Shown piece by piece: positions 28,746 through 29,993 of a stretch of DNA of 29,993 bases. Numbering within the stretch: position 1 is the stretch's first letter; the number at the start of each line of letters is the position of its first letter. Location: positions 1 through 29,993 of the forward strand of contig NW_024468367.1 of assembly GCF_002104995.1 (NCBI RefSeq). Direction: 5' to 3'. The position numbers and the translations under genes are program-made. Below the pieces are notes generated by a model. It did no database searches. It was not told the DNA's origin and saw only the letters and a program-made list of their open reading frames with translations. This stretch comes from Linderina pennispora (lineage: Eukaryota; Kickxellomycota; Kickxellomycetes; Kickxellales; Kickxellaceae).

Positions 28746-29993
28746 TTAAGCCTCAAGTCCGATACTCTTGAGGAAGGCCTTGTTGGTTTGGCTTGCGGCC
28801 CAGGAACTTCTCGAGGCTGACCGACCGTCGCGGCTGCCGCCAGGCAGCAAGGATCTCGCGGCGGTAGTCCATGCCGGTGCTGGCGTTGGCAACGCCCTCC
28901 TTCTGGAAGCGCGAGGCAAACATGTCGGCCGCTGAAGACCTCGGACCACAGGTATCCGTAGTAGCCCGAGTCGTAGCCGCCCATCATATGGCCAAAGGTC
29001 GCCGATCCCCAGGTATCAATATCGCCGTTCTTGAACAGGCCGATTTCCTCGCGCAGCGACGTGTACAGGTTCTTGACGTCGACCTTGCCGTCCTCGGTGT
29101 TGTGGATGGCCATGTCGTACAGACCAAAGAACACCTGACGGAGGTTGAATAGGCCAGCACTCTCGTTCTTGGCAGCCACCAGGCGCTTGACCAGCTCGTC
29201 GGGGATAGGCTCGCCGGTCTTGTAATGCACGGCAAACTGGGCCAGAACCGACGGCTCCCAGCACCAGTTCTCGAGCATCTGCGAGGGAGCCTCACGAAGT
29301 CAGTCTCGGTGCTGGTGCCGTGGAACCGGGCCCACTTTGTGATCGAGCAGATGCCGTGGAAGACGTGGCCCAGCTCGTGCAGCAGCGTCGTCGCGTCATC
29401 GTGCTTGAGCAGCGCCGGCGTCGTGCCGACGGCTTGGGGAAGTTGGCCACCATGGCAGCAACAGGATACTCGCGCGAGCCGTCGGGCTTGGTGTAGCCGG
29501 CGCGGATCGGCCACACAGCGCGTGGTTGTACTTGCCCTCGCGCGGGTACAGGTCCAGGTAGAAGTGGCCGACGAACTTGTCCTCGGTGGCTTCCCACACC
29601 TCGTACATGTCGACGTCCTCGTGCCACACGGCGGGTTCTCGACCTTGACGAACCGCAGGCTGAGCATGCGCTGGTAGATGTCCAGGATGCCGCGGGTAAC
29701 CTCCTTCATGGGGAAGTACTGCTTGACCTCCTCGTCGCTGATGTTGTGCTTGCGCTCCTTGACCAGGTTGGTGTAGTAGCGGAAGTCCCACGAGAACAGG
29801 CCCGTGTACTCCTCGCCAACCGCCCTCTTGTCAGCGCGCTTCAGCTCCTCAATCTCTTCGACCTCCTTCAGTCCCAGCACCGTCAGGCGCTCGCGCAGGT
29901 CGTGTTCAAAGTCAAGCACCTCCTTGGGCGTCTTGGCCATGTGCTCCTCGAGCACGTACTCGGCGTGGGTGCTGTAGCCGAGCATCCTGGCCG
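28746..29993 (-). CDS. PRD1: M3A metallopeptidase (thimet oligopeptidase/saccharolysin-like), partial, several frame breaks
   Basis: The gene runs off the right edge; only the C-terminal two thirds are here. Reading leftward: HAEYVLEEHMAKTPKEV, SWDFRYYTNLVKE, YFPMKEVTRGILDIYQ, then VWHEDVDMYEVWEATEDKF in a second frame, FYLDLYPREGKYNHA, YPVAAMVANFPKP in a third, the zinc site HELGHVFHG (HExxH, about 29360), QMLENWCWEP, MMGGYDSGYYGYLWSEVFS and finally FLKSIGLEA before TAA (28748-28746). This order is that of thimet oligopeptidase/neurolysin/yeast Prd1, cytosolic zinc enzymes that cut short peptides. The region needs about five or more 1-2 nt corrections to read continuously. The symbol is by family resemblance; mitochondrial Oct1 is less likely. 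Confidence 0.8.

Noticed and set aside
1-29993. tRNA, 5S or other standard RNA genes
   Set aside because: No convincing A-box/B-box pair or known small-RNA signature was seen on reading either strand; a computational scan was not possible.

Overview
Eukaryotic, fungal nuclear DNA. The genes carry few introns (one short GT-AG intron is clear), are closely packed on both strands, and include conserved eukaryotic proteins: NOP58, a TOE1-type exonuclease, an ABCC transporter, an M3A oligopeptidase and a FRAG1/PGAP2-type membrane protein. The style suggests an early-diverging (zygomycete-grade) fungus, perhaps Kickxellomycotina, but that is an impression and not a demonstration.

Layout. 280-2418 (+): an unrecognised low-complexity gene whose 5' half is broken by apparent indels. 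2443-13373: a mobile-element island of about 10.9 kb inserted between two convergent host genes whose stop codons are only 24 bp and 5 bp from its edges. It holds three Helitrons of one family, all on the minus strand: H1 (6463-13361), H2 (3089-6462) and H3 (2443-3088 plus a displaced 12-nt terminus at 13362-13373). H2 carries a Fanzor (eukaryotic TnpB-like, RNA-guided nuclease) gene with a complete RuvC catalytic set but two frame breaks. H1 carries a Rep-less PIF1-type helicase that is split by a Ty3/gypsy LTR retrotransposon (6998-11802) with identical 137-bp LTRs and a 4-bp target duplication. The retroelement has a textbook -1 frameshift signal between gag and pol.

13379-26897: intact or nearly intact host genes. 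They are an MFSD1-like MFS transporter (-), a 1.3-kb intergenic region with strong fold-back structures, a two-exon FRAG1/PGAP2-like gene (+), NOP58 (-), TOE1-like (-), a long ABCC transporter with one frame break (+), and a TMEM70-family-like mitochondrial protein (+). 26941-29993: two minus-strand genes with many frame breaks, a single-pass membrane protein with a DUF4097-like repeat domain and the C-terminal part of an M3A oligopeptidase that runs off the right edge.

Most interesting system: the Fanzor-bearing Helitron. Its 3' end carries a hairpin conserved with compensatory changes in the neighbouring Helitron. Its immediate 3' flank, where the guide of a TnpB/Fanzor RNA is expected to come from, is itself a Helitron-family 5'-terminal sequence, so any natural guide from this copy would resemble the 5' ends of its own family. 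The insertion order can be read from the sequence: H3, then H2 into H3's 5' terminus, then H1 against H2 (or both as a tandem), then the gypsy element into H1.
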